Source: Desulfolutivibrio sulfoxidireducens
Lineage (GTDB): Bacteria; Desulfobacterota; Desulfovibrionia; Desulfovibrionales; Desulfovibrionaceae
Direction: 5' to 3'
Assembly: GCF_013376475.1 (NCBI RefSeq)
Contig: NZ_CP045508.1
Location: 1,795,501 to 1,859,500 of the forward strand
Length of the DNA: 64,000 nt
Of the stretch, positions 45,445 to 55,869 are shown piece by piece. The notes under the pieces are model-generated. The model made no database searches, was not told the DNA's origin, and worked only from the letters and a program-made list of their open reading frames with translations. Every line of letters starts with the position of its first letter. Position 1 is the stretch's first letter. The translations under genes were made by a program, and so were the position numbers.

Positions 45445-46578
45445 TCATCGCGATGGCGGCGGGACGGGCAGGGTCACGGCGACTGTCGTGCCGCCGACCG
45501 TGCTTTCGCGTAGGGCGATATTCCCGCCATGCTCCACGATGACCTCCCTGGCCAGGGCCAGCCCCATGCCGCTGCCGTCGGGACGGGTGGAAAAAAACGG
45601 ATCGAAGACGTAGGGCCGGTGTTCGTCGGCAACCCCGGGTCCCAGGTCCTCCACGAGGATTTGCGCCCATCCCTCCGCAGTCGACGCCTTCACGGCGATA
45701 TCTACCCCCGGGGACGGGGAAAAGTCCACGGAATTGGAGAAGATTTCCTCGAAGGCCATGGTCAAAAGCTCGGGGTCGGCCAGGACCTGGACATCGGCGA
45801 TCTCCATATCCCAGCGGACCTTTTTGGCCGATCCGGCGGCCCGGGCGTCGGTCTTGCCCCTGGCCGCGTCCAGGATGTCGCCAAGCCTGGTCGGCTCGGG
45901 GACGATGGACGGGATCCTCGACATCTTGTTGACGGCCTTGACGATGCCTTCCAGTCGGGCGGCCTCCTCCAGGATGATGCCCGGATAGTCTGACTCGATG
46001 CCGTGCTTGCGCAAAAGCGTGTCCAGCCTCGCGGCAAAACCGCCGATGGCCAGGGTGGGGTTTCTGATCTGATGGGCCACGGACCGGGCCAGGGTGTCGA
46101 GGGCCCGGATCTTGTCCTCCTGGATGCGGTTTTTTTCGCGCAGAAGTTCGTTTTCCCGGCGCTGGGCGGCGAAAAGCCCGGTATTGTCCTGGATGATGAG
46201 CACCACGCCCGCGATCTCGGACATGTGGCGCAGAAACGAACCGACAAGCGACAGGTGCAGGGTCTCGCCGGCGGGGGTGACGTAAGGCGCCTCCCGACGA
46301 AGGCCCACCACCTCGTTGTGGATGATGTCCACGATGATCTGGTTGAAGAGACGATTGGCATCGTTTTCGAAAAAGAGTTGCCCGAACCCCTTTCCCTCCA
46401 ACTCCGAGGCCGGAAAGCCAAGGATTGCCACCGCCGCCGGGTTGGCCACGGTGATCGATCCGGTGCGGTCCACCAAAAGCAGGCCGATGGGTATGCTTTC
46501 CAGGACATTCTGGGAGATCAGGTCCCGTATGTCGCCGGGTGCGGGCGTATCCTCTCGGGCACGATCATTTCTTTCCAT
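45445..46578 (-). CDS. PAS-domain sensor histidine kinase
   Basis: A 377-residue soluble kinase. PAS about residues 20-130 (LESIPIGLLLVDRTGSITVA), HisKA with phospho-acceptor in VAHQIRNPTLAIGGFAARL, HATPase with EEIFSNSVDFSPSPG, EDLGPGVADE, YVFDPFFSTR and GSGMGLALAREVI. It resembles the kinase at 2070-3191. ATG at 46578 was chosen for family fit. No partner regulator adjacent. Downstream are two small membrane genes. Confidence 0.9.
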   Translation of the reverse strand: MERNDRAREDTPAPGDIRDLISQNVLESIPIGLLLVDRTGSITVANPAAVAILGFPASELEGKGFGQLFFENDANRLFNQIIVDIIHNEVVGLRREAPYVTPAGETLHLSLVGSFLRHMSEIAGVVLIIQDNTGLFAAQRRENELLREKNRIQEDKIRALDTLARSVAHQIRNPTLAIGGFAARLDTLLRKHGIESDYPGIILEEAARLEGIVKAVNKMSRIPSIVPEPTRLGDILDAARGKTDARAAGSAKKVRWDMEIADVQVLADPELLTMAFEEIFSNSVDFSPSPGVDIAVKASTAEGWAQILVEDLGPGVADEHRPYVFDPFFSTRPDGSGMGLALAREVIVEHGGNIALRESTVGGTTVAVTLPVPPPSR

Positions 46579-46796
46579 TATGGGAGTGTGCCAAAGGACT
46601 GTTCCAAGCGCAACCGGTGCGGGCGTTTCTGTGCGGGCGTTTCGCAAAACCGGGCGGCGGCGTGGCCGTCGCGGGCCCGTTTCGTGACCTGGACGTCACC
46701 TTCCCGAGGTGGACAGGATTCCGGGAAGGGCTTAAGCGGAACGGGCATCCAAGCCATTTCGCCGCCAGCGGGCGGTCCGCGGAGACAAATCTGCCC

Positions 46797-47375
46797 ATGT
46801 CGCTTGATTTTTTACAGGAAGTCATTCGTGATTACGGCTACCTGGCACTTTTTATCGGAACCTTCCTGGAAGGGGAGACCATCCTCCTCTTGGCGGGCTT
46901 CGCCGTGCAGACCGGAAAGTTCGGCCTTGAACTGCCGTACATCATTCTGACCGCCTTTGTGGGCTCCCTGGCCGGGGATCAGACGGCGTTTTACATCGGC
47001 CGGTACCTGGGAAACCGTTTCATCAAACGCAACGAGAAATGGCGGGCCCGGGCCGAACGGGTTCACACGCTGCTCGAACGATACCACGGAGTGCTCATTT
47101 TGAGCTTCCGGTTCTTTTACGGTTTGCGTAACCTGACGCCCTTCACCCTGGGCACGACGAATATTTCCGCAAAGAAATTTTTTGTCTTAAACGCCATCGG
47201 CGCCCTGGTCTGGGCCGTGGTCTTCGGCTGCATCGGCTATCTGTTCGGCGACCTGCTGGAAAACGTGCTCGAAAAGGCGCTCAAAGACGTCCATAACATA
47301 GAGCTTTTCGCCCTGGGCATCATCGCCTTGATTTTTCTGCTGCTTTGGATACGGAAAATATGCCGCAAAAAATGA
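46797..47375 (+). CDS. DedA-family membrane protein
   Basis: A 192-residue membrane protein of the DedA/SNARE-associated family: ALFIGTFLEGETILLLAGF (EGE motif), GDQTAFYIGRYLGNRF, and FRFFYGLRNLTPFTLGTTN (conserved Arg/Gly region), plus several helices. DedA proteins help lipid scrambling and membrane homeostasis. GGAGA precedes ATG 46797. It is divergent from the histidine kinase. Confidence 0.93.
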   Translation: MSLDFLQEVIRDYGYLALFIGTFLEGETILLLAGFAVQTGKFGLELPYIILTAFVGSLAGDQTAFYIGRYLGNRFIKRNEKWRARAERVHTLLERYHGVLILSFRFFYGLRNLTPFTLGTTNISAKKFFVLNAIGALVWAVVFGCIGYLFGDLLENVLEKALKDVHNIELFALGIIALIFLLLWIRKICRKK

Positions 47376-47382
47376 TCCATCC

Positions 47383-47411
47383 TTGACTATTTGCTCCCAT
47401 CGGGTTGATAT
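47383..47411 (+). promoter_or_regulatory. Possible promoter of the che operon
   Basis: TTGACT (47383-47388), 17-bp spacer and TGATAT (47406-47411), directly after dedA and upstream of the MCP-like gene. The -10 is weak; no clear sigma-28 or sigma-54 site was found. Confidence 0.35.
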
Positions 47412-47525
47412 AGAAAGCGAACATCCCTGGCGTCCGAGGTTTTCGGGCGGATGGGGCCGGGGCGTCCGGCGGGACTCGCCGGTGGGATGCGTTCCGATAC
47501 GCCTCGAACCAACAAACGGGCGGCC

Positions 47526-49376
47526 ATGGCCCGGAGGTTCCAGCGGTTTTCCATGCCACATACGCAATGCGACGCTCCACAGCCGGATCGAACCACGTTT
47601 TTTCGTGATTGCCGTGATATTCTGCTTTCCTCCGTGCGGAGGTTGGCCGGTGAGGTGGGGTCCCGGGAACGGGATTTTCTGTCGTTGGGCGAGCGGCTGC
47701 ATCATCTGCGCGAGCGCTCCGAGGAGTTGGCCGAACGGGCGGCCGATCTCGTCGGGATGACCTCCGGACAGGCCATGAACGAGGTGTTGGGACGGCTGTC
47801 GGGCGAACTGGAACACATGACCGGCATCTGCGAAATGGACACCAGCCGGGAGAGTCTGTCCGAACTTGGCGTGGTGACCGGCATCGTGGCCGATCTGGAA
47901 AAGATAACCGGCGAGTTCGGCCGCGTCGTGAAAAAGCTGTCCATGCTCGGCATCTCCACCCGCATCGAAAGCGCCCGCCTGGGCTCCAAGGGTCTTGGCT
48001 TCAGCACCCTGGCCGACGACGTGGAAAAGCTGGCCGCCACCATCGTGGCCCATGCCTCGCAGATCGGCGACCGCAACCGGGATTTGCGCGGCTTTGTGGC
48101 CTCGGCGGAACAGAAGACCCAAAGCATCATCGCCACCCAGCAAAACTGCTCCCAGAGCATTTTCGGAGGCATCAAGGAAAATATTCAGGCCCTGTCCGCC
48201 CTTTCCGTCGCATCCATCGAACTCTCCGGCCGCATCTCCGAGAAGATCGGGGAGGTGTCCGAGAACGTCTCCAGCGCGGTCTTGTCCATGCAATTTCACG
48301 ACATCGTCCGGCAGCAGGTGGAGCATGTCGAACAGGCCATGGATGACGTGCGCCAGGTGGTGGAAGGACGCCTGAACGCGGCCGGTTCCTCCCGGCGCGC
48401 CGAGGAGGACCGGGAGATCGTGGCCTGGGTGGGTGACGTCCTGGACCTGCAATGCTCCCAACTCGGCAATTCCCGGGAACGCTTCGTGGACGCCGTGGAG
48501 ACGCTGGTTGGAAACCTGCGCGGCATCGCCGCCGGCATCCTGTCCATGGGCGAGGAAATCATGGCCCCATCCCGCGATTCCCGGGGCGGGACCCAGGGGG
48601 AACTGCACCGGGTGAGCGAGGGGATAGGCCACGTCAAGACCACGCTACGCAACTTCGCGGCCCAGGGCGAGGAACTGGCCGACATCATGACCTCGGTGGC
48701 CGAGACCATCTCCGAAATGAGCGCCTATGTGGGCAAGATCGAGGACGTGGGCTCGGAAATCGAGCTCATCGCCATAAACGCAAGCATCAAGGCCGCGCAT
48801 ACCGGCGAGGAAGGGGCCGCGCTTGGGGTGTTGGCCTCGGCCATTCAGGGGTTGTCCGTGGAGGCCAGGAAACAGACCGACGAGGTGTCCCGAATCCTGC
48901 GGGAGGTGGCCAAGTCCTCGAACATTCTCCAGGACAACGCGCATGTGTATTACGACACCTCCCAGGTGGAGAGCGTGTCCAAAAACATGGACGGCTTTTT
49001 GGAACAGATTCGGGAGATGGATCGTCGCGGCGAGCGGATGTTTGCCGAGATAGCCGGAAAAAGCGCGGAGCTTGGCGAGGCTGTGCGGGAATTGGCCTCC
49101 GGGGTGCGTTTTCACGACGAGGTGGCTGAACGTCTGGACGCCACCCGGGCTTCCCTGGAAAAGCTCAGCCTGGCGGCCAGGAAGCTCGTGCCCCTGGACC
49201 AGGATATCCGGCGTCCCGAGCGCCTGCGCGAGCTTTTCGGGAGATATACCATGGAGGTCGAGCGGGACGTTCATGACTCCGTGTTGGGCGGTGTGGCGAA
49301 ACGTGATCCGGCCATGGGCCGGCAGCGGACCGTTCGGGATGAGACGGGGCTTGGGGACAACGTGGAGCTCTTCTAG
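47526..49376 (+). CDS. Soluble MCP-like signalling protein heading the che operon
   Basis: About 616 residues, largely helical, without a membrane segment. Two stretches resemble the MCP signalling hairpin: residues near 120-170 (VVKKLSMLGISTRIESARLG) and near 400-450 (IAINASIKAAHTGEEGAALGVLASAIQ). The second is the better match. No HAMP or known sensor domain precedes them, so the input is unclear. The start is uncertain (ATG 47487, 47526 or 47553 are in frame; none has a strong ribosome site). Its TAG stop coincides with repeat copy B. Confidence 0.8.
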   Translation: MARRFQRFSMPHTQCDAPQPDRTTFFRDCRDILLSSVRRLAGEVGSRERDFLSLGERLHHLRERSEELAERAADLVGMTSGQAMNEVLGRLSGELEHMTGICEMDTSRESLSELGVVTGIVADLEKITGEFGRVVKKLSMLGISTRIESARLGSKGLGFSTLADDVEKLAATIVAHASQIGDRNRDLRGFVASAEQKTQSIIATQQNCSQSIFGGIKENIQALSALSVASIELSGRISEKIGEVSENVSSAVLSMQFHDIVRQQVEHVEQAMDDVRQVVEGRLNAAGSSRRAEEDREIVAWVGDVLDLQCSQLGNSRERFVDAVETLVGNLRGIAAGILSMGEEIMAPSRDSRGGTQGELHRVSEGIGHVKTTLRNFAAQGEELADIMTSVAETISEMSAYVGKIEDVGSEIELIAINASIKAAHTGEEGAALGVLASAIQGLSVEARKQTDEVSRILREVAKSSNILQDNAHVYYDTSQVESVSKNMDGFLEQIREMDRRGERMFAEIAGKSAELGEAVRELASGVRFHDEVAERLDATRASLEKLSLAARKLVPLDQDIRRPERLRELFGRYTMEVERDVHDSVLGGVAKRDPAMGRQRTVRDETGLGDNVELF

Positions 49377-49477
49377 TGTCGTGTCCTCGAAATCCGTGCT
49401 CACGAATGTTAAAATAAAAAATTGAAACAATTTTTCTCAAAGAAATACCGGTGCTTTTTTTAGGGATGCGGCACGAG
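49373..49477 (+). repeat. Intergenic TIR element, copy B (che operon)
   Basis: A 105-bp copy opening CTAGTGTCGTGTCCTCGAAA and closing GGATGCGGCACGAG. CTAG includes the TAG stop of the MCP-like gene. Core is strongly AT-rich (AAAATAAAAAATTGAAACAA). It resembles copy A over most of its length. Confidence 0.75.
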
Positions 49478-49585
49478 TCGGGAGAGGTTCTCCTTCTTGC
49501 CGTTTGACGTGACCTGGAATAGAAACATGGGCATCGATCATGAGAGGCGGTTCGCGCATGGTGCGAAGGCCTGCGGGAAAGAGCC

Positions 49586-49942
49586 ATGGGAACGCATGAC
49601 CTGATTCGTGACGACGTCGGCGTTACGTTGCGCCTTGAGGGCGACTGGACCGTGCGGGGGGCGGCGGCCCTGCGTGAGGCGCTTTTGTCCGCCCTGTCCG
49701 CTGACGCCCTGGTCCGGGTGGATCTTTCCGACGTCACGGCCGTGGATATGAGCATGTTCGAGGTGTTGCACGCCGCCTGCCAAAGCGCCGCGAGGGACGC
49801 CAGGCGGTTCGAACGGACGGGGGTCTTGTCCGAGACCGTGCGCAAGGCCGCGACGTTGTCTGGTTTCACCGACTACGCGCCATTTCGGGACTTTTGGAAA
49901 AATGAGGAGCGCAATGTCCAAGACGATCATGACCGTGGATGA
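49586..49942 (+). CDS. STAS-domain protein
   Basis: A 118-residue protein with a STAS-type fold: LRLEGDWTVRGAAALREALL and the conserved VRVDLSDVTAVDMSMFEVLHAA, where the Asp-x-Ser segment is the phosphorylatable-type site (here DMSM). Such proteins act as small signalling switches. It overlaps cheY by 29 bases and belongs to the che operon. Confidence 0.85.
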   Translation: MGTHDLIRDDVGVTLRLEGDWTVRGAAALREALLSALSADALVRVDLSDVTAVDMSMFEVLHAACQSAARDARRFERTGVLSETVRKAATLSGFTDYAPFRDFWKNEERNVQDDHDRG

Positions 49943-50276
49943 TTCGGCAAGCGTTCGACAGATGGTTGGATTCACCCTCAAAAAAGAGGGCTATTCGATC
50001 ATCGAGGCCTCTGACGGCAAGGATGCCCTGGGCAAGCTCAAGGGGGTCGTGCACATGGTGATCACCGATCTGAACATGCCCAACATGGACGGCATCGAAC
50101 TGATAAAAAACATCCGCTCGCAGGCGTCCTACAAATTCATTCCCATCGTCATGCTCACCACGGAATCCCAGGCGGCCAAGAAGCAGGAGGGAAAAACCGC
50201 CGGGGCCACGGGTTGGATCGTCAAACCGTTCACCCCTGAGCAGCTTTTGGCTGTGGTGAAGAAGGTGCTCAGATAA
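49914..50276 (+). CDS. cheY: Chemotaxis response regulator CheY
   Basis: A 120-residue single receiver domain: MTVDDSASVRQMV acidic pocket, phospho-acceptor Asp in MVITDLNMPNMDG, switch Thr in MLTTES, and the conserved Lys in WIVKPFTPEQL. It carries the signal to the motor. ATG at 49914 has GAGGAG upstream; it overlaps the STAS gene. Confidence 0.97.
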   Translation: MSKTIMTVDDSASVRQMVGFTLKKEGYSIIEASDGKDALGKLKGVVHMVITDLNMPNMDGIELIKNIRSQASYKFIPIVMLTTESQAAKKQEGKTAGATGWIVKPFTPEQLLAVVKKVLR

Positions 50277-50323
50277 TTTCGCTCCCGCCACGGCGGGATG
50301 TTCATGATCGGGAGGACGGCCAG

Positions 50324-52429
50324 ATGTCGCAGGACGACATGCACCGCGTGGCCTTCAAGGAAGAGGCCGTCGAGCTTTTGGGAGAACTCGAGGCCTCGCT
50401 TCTGGCCCTGGAGGACCAACCCGAGGACCAGGATCTCATCAACCGCGTCTTTCGGGCCATGCACACCATCAAGGGTTCCGGGGCGATGTTCGGATTCGAC
50501 GACATCGCCGCTTTCACCCACGAGGTGGAAACCGTCTTCGACATGGTTCGAAACGGGCTGTTCGCCGTCACCAAGCCCCTGCTCGATCTCACCTTGGCGG
50601 CCAGGGATCACATCAAGCGCCTGCTCGACGTCTCGGACTCCGCCGAGGCCGGCGACAGTACGATCCAAGACCAGGGACGGGCCATCCTCGACAGGCTGCG
50701 GGAGTTCAACCCCGAGGCCGAAGCCGAGGCCGAGCCCGTGCCCGGTGCGGTCGCGCCCGGGTCCGATGCGCCCCGGGGAATGGCCACCTATCGCATCCGC
50801 TTCCGGCCAGCCCCGGTTTTTTACGCCACGGGAAGCAACCCCTTGCATTTTCTCGAAGACCTCGCCGAGTTGGGCATCCTCAGGTGCTATCCGCATACCG
50901 AGGACATCCCCTGCCTGGAGGACATCGACCCCGAGGTCTGCCACGCCTGGTGGGACATCATCCTGGGCGCCCGGGCCGACCTGGGGCAGGTCCAGGACGT
51001 GTTCGTCTTCGTCGAGGACGAGTGCGGGCTGTCCATCGAACTGATCGACCAGGGAGATGCCGGGTCCGAAGCCGGAGTATACAAGAAACTCGGCGAGATT
51101 CTGGTCGAACGCGGGGATCTGACCCCCGAGGACCTGGCCCAGGCCCTGGCCGTCCAGAAACGACTGGGAGCGCTTTTGACCGATTCCGGCGTCGTGACCC
51201 AGCCCAGGGTGGAGGCGGCCCTGGCCGAGCAGGAGGCCGTGCGCGACATCCGCAAGGCCCGCGAGCCCGCCGTCGAGACCGCCGCCAGCATCCGGGTGGC
51301 CGCGGACAAGCTCGACGGCCTGGTAGACCTGGTGGGGGAACTGGTCATCGTCCAGGCCCAGATCAAGCAGGTCGTGTCCGGGTCCGGCGACGTCATTCTC
51401 AAGGCCCTCTCGGAACACCTCGAACGCTTAAGCGACGACCTGCGCGATTCCACCCTGGGCATCCGCATGCTGCCCATCGGCACCACCTTCAACAAATATC
51501 GCCGCCTGGTCAGGGACCTCTCCGCCGAACTCGGCAAACAGATCGATCTGGTCACCTCCGGCGAGGAGACCGAACTGGACAAGACGGTCATCGAGCGCCT
51601 GGGCGATCCGTTGGTGCATCTGTTGCGCAACAGCATCGACCACGGGGTGGAGACCCCGCCGGAACGGCTGGCCGCGGGCAAGCCGCCCCGGGGGACCGTG
51701 ACGCTGACGGCCGAGCATTCCGGCGGGGCCGTGGTCATCCGCATCACGGACGACGGCCGGGGGCTCAATGCCCGGGCCATCCGGGCCAAGGCCGTGGAAC
51801 GCGGCCTGGCGTCCCCGGACGCCGAGCTTTCCGAAAAGGAACTCTACAACCTCATTTTCCAGCCTGGATTCTCCACGGCCAGGGCCGTAACCAGCGTTTC
51901 CGGCCGGGGTGTGGGCATGGACGTGGTCAAACGCGGCATCGAATCCCTGCGCGGGGCTGTGGAGATCGACAGCCAACCGGGCCAAGGGACCATGATCACC
52001 GTGCGCCTGCCCCTGACCCTGGCCATCATCGACGGGCTTCAGGTCCAGGCCGGGCGGGAATTCTTCGTGGCCCCCCTGTCCAATGTGGAGGAGTGCGTGG
52101 ATCTGCCGCGATCCGAAAAGACCGACAGGGATCGCCTCGTCAATCTGCGGGGGGAGATCGTGCCCTATATCCGGCTGCGGGACTTTTTTTCCATAGACGG
52201 ACGGGCTCCTGACGTGGAACAAGTGGTGGTGTCAAGCGTGGAAGGTTCGCGGGTGGGCATCGTGGTGGACCGGGTCATAGGCGAACACCAGACGGTCATC
52301 AAGAGCCTGGGACGCATCTATCGAGACGTGGAGGGGCTTTCCGGCGCAACCATAAAAGGCGACGGAACCATGGCCCTTATTCTCGACGTGCCGGGGCTTC
52401 TGCGCGCGGCGGTCGAATCCGGAAACTGA
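50324..52429 (+). CDS. cheA: Chemotaxis histidine kinase CheA
   Basis: A 701-residue CheA. P1 Hpt domain has the phospho-acceptor His47 (RAMHTIKGSGAMFGF). A middle P2-like domain (FYATGSNPLHFLEDLAELG ... DVFVFVED) is followed near residues 252-310 by two GspE-N/MshEN-like motifs (LGEILVERGDLTPEDLAQAL and LGALLTDSGVVTQPRVEAAL). P3 begins IRVAADKLDGLVDLVGELVI, then P4 with LLRNSIDHGVETP, DDGRGLNARAI, GRGVGMDVVK, and P5 ends the protein. It lies inside a complete che operon. Confidence 0.96.
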   Translation: MSQDDMHRVAFKEEAVELLGELEASLLALEDQPEDQDLINRVFRAMHTIKGSGAMFGFDDIAAFTHEVETVFDMVRNGLFAVTKPLLDLTLAARDHIKRLLDVSDSAEAGDSTIQDQGRAILDRLREFNPEAEAEAEPVPGAVAPGSDAPRGMATYRIRFRPAPVFYATGSNPLHFLEDLAELGILRCYPHTEDIPCLEDIDPEVCHAWWDIILGARADLGQVQDVFVFVEDECGLSIELIDQGDAGSEAGVYKKLGEILVERGDLTPEDLAQALAVQKRLGALLTDSGVVTQPRVEAALAEQEAVRDIRKAREPAVETAASIRVAADKLDGLVDLVGELVIVQAQIKQVVSGSGDVILKALSEHLERLSDDLRDSTLGIRMLPIGTTFNKYRRLVRDLSAELGKQIDLVTSGEETELDKTVIERLGDPLVHLLRNSIDHGVETPPERLAAGKPPRGTVTLTAEHSGGAVVIRITDDGRGLNARAIRAKAVERGLASPDAELSEKELYNLIFQPGFSTARAVTSVSGRGVGMDVVKRGIESLRGAVEIDSQPGQGTMITVRLPLTLAIIDGLQVQAGREFFVAPLSNVEECVDLPRSEKTDRDRLVNLRGEIVPYIRLRDFFSIDGRAPDVEQVVVSSVEGSRVGIVVDRVIGEHQTVIKSLGRIYRDVEGLSGATIKGDGTMALILDVPGLLRAAVESGN

Positions 52430-52445
52430 AAGGGGAGGAGTACGC

Positions 52446-52982
52446 ATGTCCACCGAGGAGAATTCCCTCAACGACAACCAATACCTGACCTTTGTCCTTG
52501 AAGACGAACTTTTCGCCTTGAATATCGGCACGGTGCGCGAGGTGCTGGAACTGGCCTCCATCACCAAGGTGCCGCGCACCCCGGAATTCATTCGGGGGGT
52601 CATCAATCTTCGGGGCCGGGCCGTGCCCGTGGTGGATCTGCGCATGAAGTTCGGCATGGGAGAGACTCGGCGCACGGTCAATACCTGCATCATCATCGTC
52701 GAGGTGGAACTCGATGGCGAGGCCACGGTGCTCGGGGCCCTGGCCGACTCGGTCCAGGAGGTCTACGAGATGGAGAGTTCCCAGATCGAGCCCCCGCCGC
52801 GCATGGGCACCCGCATCAAGTCCGAGTTTATCACCGGCATGGGCAAGAGCGGGGACCGGTTCATCGTCATCCTGGACATCAACAAGGTGTTCTCGGCGGA
52901 GGAATTGAGCCTGGCGGCCGACGCCATCGGGGCGCCCGGCACGACGGAGCGGTGCGAGGGAACCGCCGATGCCGGAGTCTAG
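52446..52982 (+). CDS. cheW: Chemotaxis adaptor CheW
   Basis: A 178-residue CheW: YLTFVLEDELFALNIGTVREVLEL, KVPRTPEFIRGVINLRGRAVPVVDLRMKF (core VINLRGRAVPVVDLR), ALADSVQEVYEMESSQIEPPP and ITGMGKSGDRFIVILDINKVF. The C-terminus is extended by about 15 residues compared with the stand-alone CheW. It overlaps cheR by 14 bases. Confidence 0.96.
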   Translation: MSTEENSLNDNQYLTFVLEDELFALNIGTVREVLELASITKVPRTPEFIRGVINLRGRAVPVVDLRMKFGMGETRRTVNTCIIIVEVELDGEATVLGALADSVQEVYEMESSQIEPPPRMGTRIKSEFITGMGKSGDRFIVILDINKVFSAEELSLAADAIGAPGTTERCEGTADAGV

Positions 52983-53838
52983 GGCGGCTCGCGACACGAC
53001 CAGGCCGTCGTCCATGGTCAGTATGAACGACAAGGACTTCAGACGGTTCAGCGAATTCATCCACGCCGAATGCGGCATCAAACTGCCGCCCTCGAAAAAG
53101 ACCATGGTCGAGGCCAGGCTGCAAAAACGCCTGCGTCAACTCGGCATGCCCACCTTTCGGGAATATAACGACTTTTTATTCAGTCCGGCCGGACTTTCCG
53201 AGGAGCTCGGACAACTCATCGACGCCATCACCACCAACACCACGGAGTTTTTTCGGGAGCCCAGACATTTCGACATCCTGCGCGAGACGGTGTTGCCCGG
53301 CTGGCTCAAGGCCCATGCCCATGATCGGAAACTGCGGCTGTGGAGCGCCGGATGCTCCTCCGGGGAGGAGCCGTACACCCTGGCCATGGTTTTAAGCGAG
53401 TTCGCCGAGGACCATCCCGGTTTCCGGTTCACCATCCTGGCCACGGACATCTCCATCCAGGTCTTGGAGAAGGCCCGCCGGGCCATCTATCCCGAGGACC
53501 GGGTGACCCAGATGAGCTTTGAGCTCAAACGCAAGTATCTGTTGCGCAGCAAGGACCGACAGCGAAAACTGGTGCGTATCGTGGCCGGGTTGCGCGATGC
53601 CGTGACCTTTTCCCGGCTGAACTTCATGACCGAATTTCGCTTCAACGAGCCCATGGACATCATTTTTTGCCGCAACGTGATGATCTATTTCGACCGGGCC
53701 ACCCAGGAGACGTTGCTTGGCAAGTTCTGCCGCCAGCTTCGCCAGGACGGACATCTGTTCATCGGGCATTCGGAAAGTCTGACCGGAATGGACCTGCCCC
53801 TGCGCCAGGTTGCGCCCACGGTCTACCGACGGGTGTAG
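52969..53838 (+). CDS. cheR: Chemoreceptor methyltransferase CheR
   Basis: A 289-residue SAM-dependent glutamate methyltransferase. N domain (FRRFSEFIHAECGIKLPPSKK) and C domain with LRLWSAGCSSGEEPYTLAM (SAM motif), ILATDIS, and FCRNVMIYFDRATQ. It methylates receptor Glu residues against CheB. Start at 52969 with GAGGGAA upstream; MVSMNDKD at 53014 is an alternative. Confidence 0.96.
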   Translation: MPESRAARDTTRPSSMVSMNDKDFRRFSEFIHAECGIKLPPSKKTMVEARLQKRLRQLGMPTFREYNDFLFSPAGLSEELGQLIDAITTNTTEFFREPRHFDILRETVLPGWLKAHAHDRKLRLWSAGCSSGEEPYTLAMVLSEFAEDHPGFRFTILATDISIQVLEKARRAIYPEDRVTQMSFELKRKYLLRSKDRQRKLVRIVAGLRDAVTFSRLNFMTEFRFNEPMDIIFCRNVMIYFDRATQETLLGKFCRQLRQDGHLFIGHSESLTGMDLPLRQVAPTVYRRV

Positions 53839-53900
53839 CCTGAGCCAAGAAAACAATGACACAATCGCACATCGGGATGTGAACCGCGAAAAGGTGGTAA

Positions 53901-54977
<1,077 letters not shown>

Positions 54978-55071
54978 GTCGGTCCGGGACCGGACCCGGC
55001 ACAGGCCAAAACCGTTTTTTTTGTGTTGACCCTCCCACGCCATGTCCGGCGCGTTTTTTCCAGGAGAGGCC

Positions 55072-55731
55072 ATGGCCCTGGAAGTCGAATTGAAGTATCC
55101 CGTTTTGGAGTTCGCGCCTGTGCGTCGCGCCCTGGCCGGGATCGGCGCGCAGTGTCTGGGCGCTGTTTTCGAACGCAACGAGGTTTTCGATTCCCCCGCC
55201 CCTGGTGGCGATGCCCAGGGGGCGAGCGGGCGGCTGCGGGATGCGGGGATGGTGTTGCGGCTGCGGCAAGACATTCCGGGAAAATCCGGAACGACCGGCG
55301 GTGCCGGGCATTGTGGCCTCCTGACCCTCAAGCTTCCGCCGCCCCCTGGCGCCCCCGAGGGATTCAAGGTCCGCCGGGAGATCGAAACCCGGGTGGAGGA
55401 TCTCGCGGCCATGCGGGACATCCTGTCGGGTCTCGGGTTCGCCGGGTCGCTTTGCTACGAGAAGGTGCGCGAGACCTGGAAGCTCGGCGAACTGAGCGTC
55501 TGTCTGGACCGTCTGCCCTTTGGCTGCTTCGTCGAGTTGGAAGGCCCGCCCGGGGACATCCTGGCCTGGGCGGACCGGCTGGGGCTTCAGGCCGCCTCGG
55601 CCAGCACCGCCACCTACCACGACCTGCACCTTGAACATCTGGATCGTTTGGGGCTGCCGCGCCGGGACAGCTTCGTCTTCGACCCGGACACGGCGGCCCT
55701 TCTGGTGGAAAATCCCGCTCTGGGCGCATAA
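55072..55731 (+). CDS. CYTH-domain (CyaB class IV cyclase-like) protein
   Basis: A 219-residue CYTH protein. It opens with the ExExK signature (ALEVELKYPV) and contains MVLRLRQD, LTLKLPPPP, KVRREIETR and CFVELEGP, the charged residues that line the tunnel and bind triphosphates and metal. CYTH proteins are class IV adenylate cyclases or triphosphatases; the activity here cannot be decided. ATG 55072 has AGGAGAGG close by. It follows cheB by 94 bases. Confidence 0.88.
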   Translation: MALEVELKYPVLEFAPVRRALAGIGAQCLGAVFERNEVFDSPAPGGDAQGASGRLRDAGMVLRLRQDIPGKSGTTGGAGHCGLLTLKLPPPPGAPEGFKVRREIETRVEDLAAMRDILSGLGFAGSLCYEKVRETWKLGELSVCLDRLPFGCFVELEGPPGDILAWADRLGLQAASASTATYHDLHLEHLDRLGLPRRDSFVFDPDTAALLVENPALGA

Positions 55732-55869
55732 CATTCACGATATCGGATAGTTATCTTTCTGTTGTAAGCCGCCGCTTTTTTTTTTACGGTGTGGTAACCG
55801 CTGGGGAGGCCCGAGCGGGTGTCCCGCTTGTGGTTTTGTGCGTCCATGGCCCGGGTTTTGGGCATGCCC

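Noticed and set aside
54981-55023. Terminator after cheB
   Set aside because: A 6-bp dyad (GGTCCG/CGGACC) is present but the T run is about 18 bases away, so it is not a convincing terminator.
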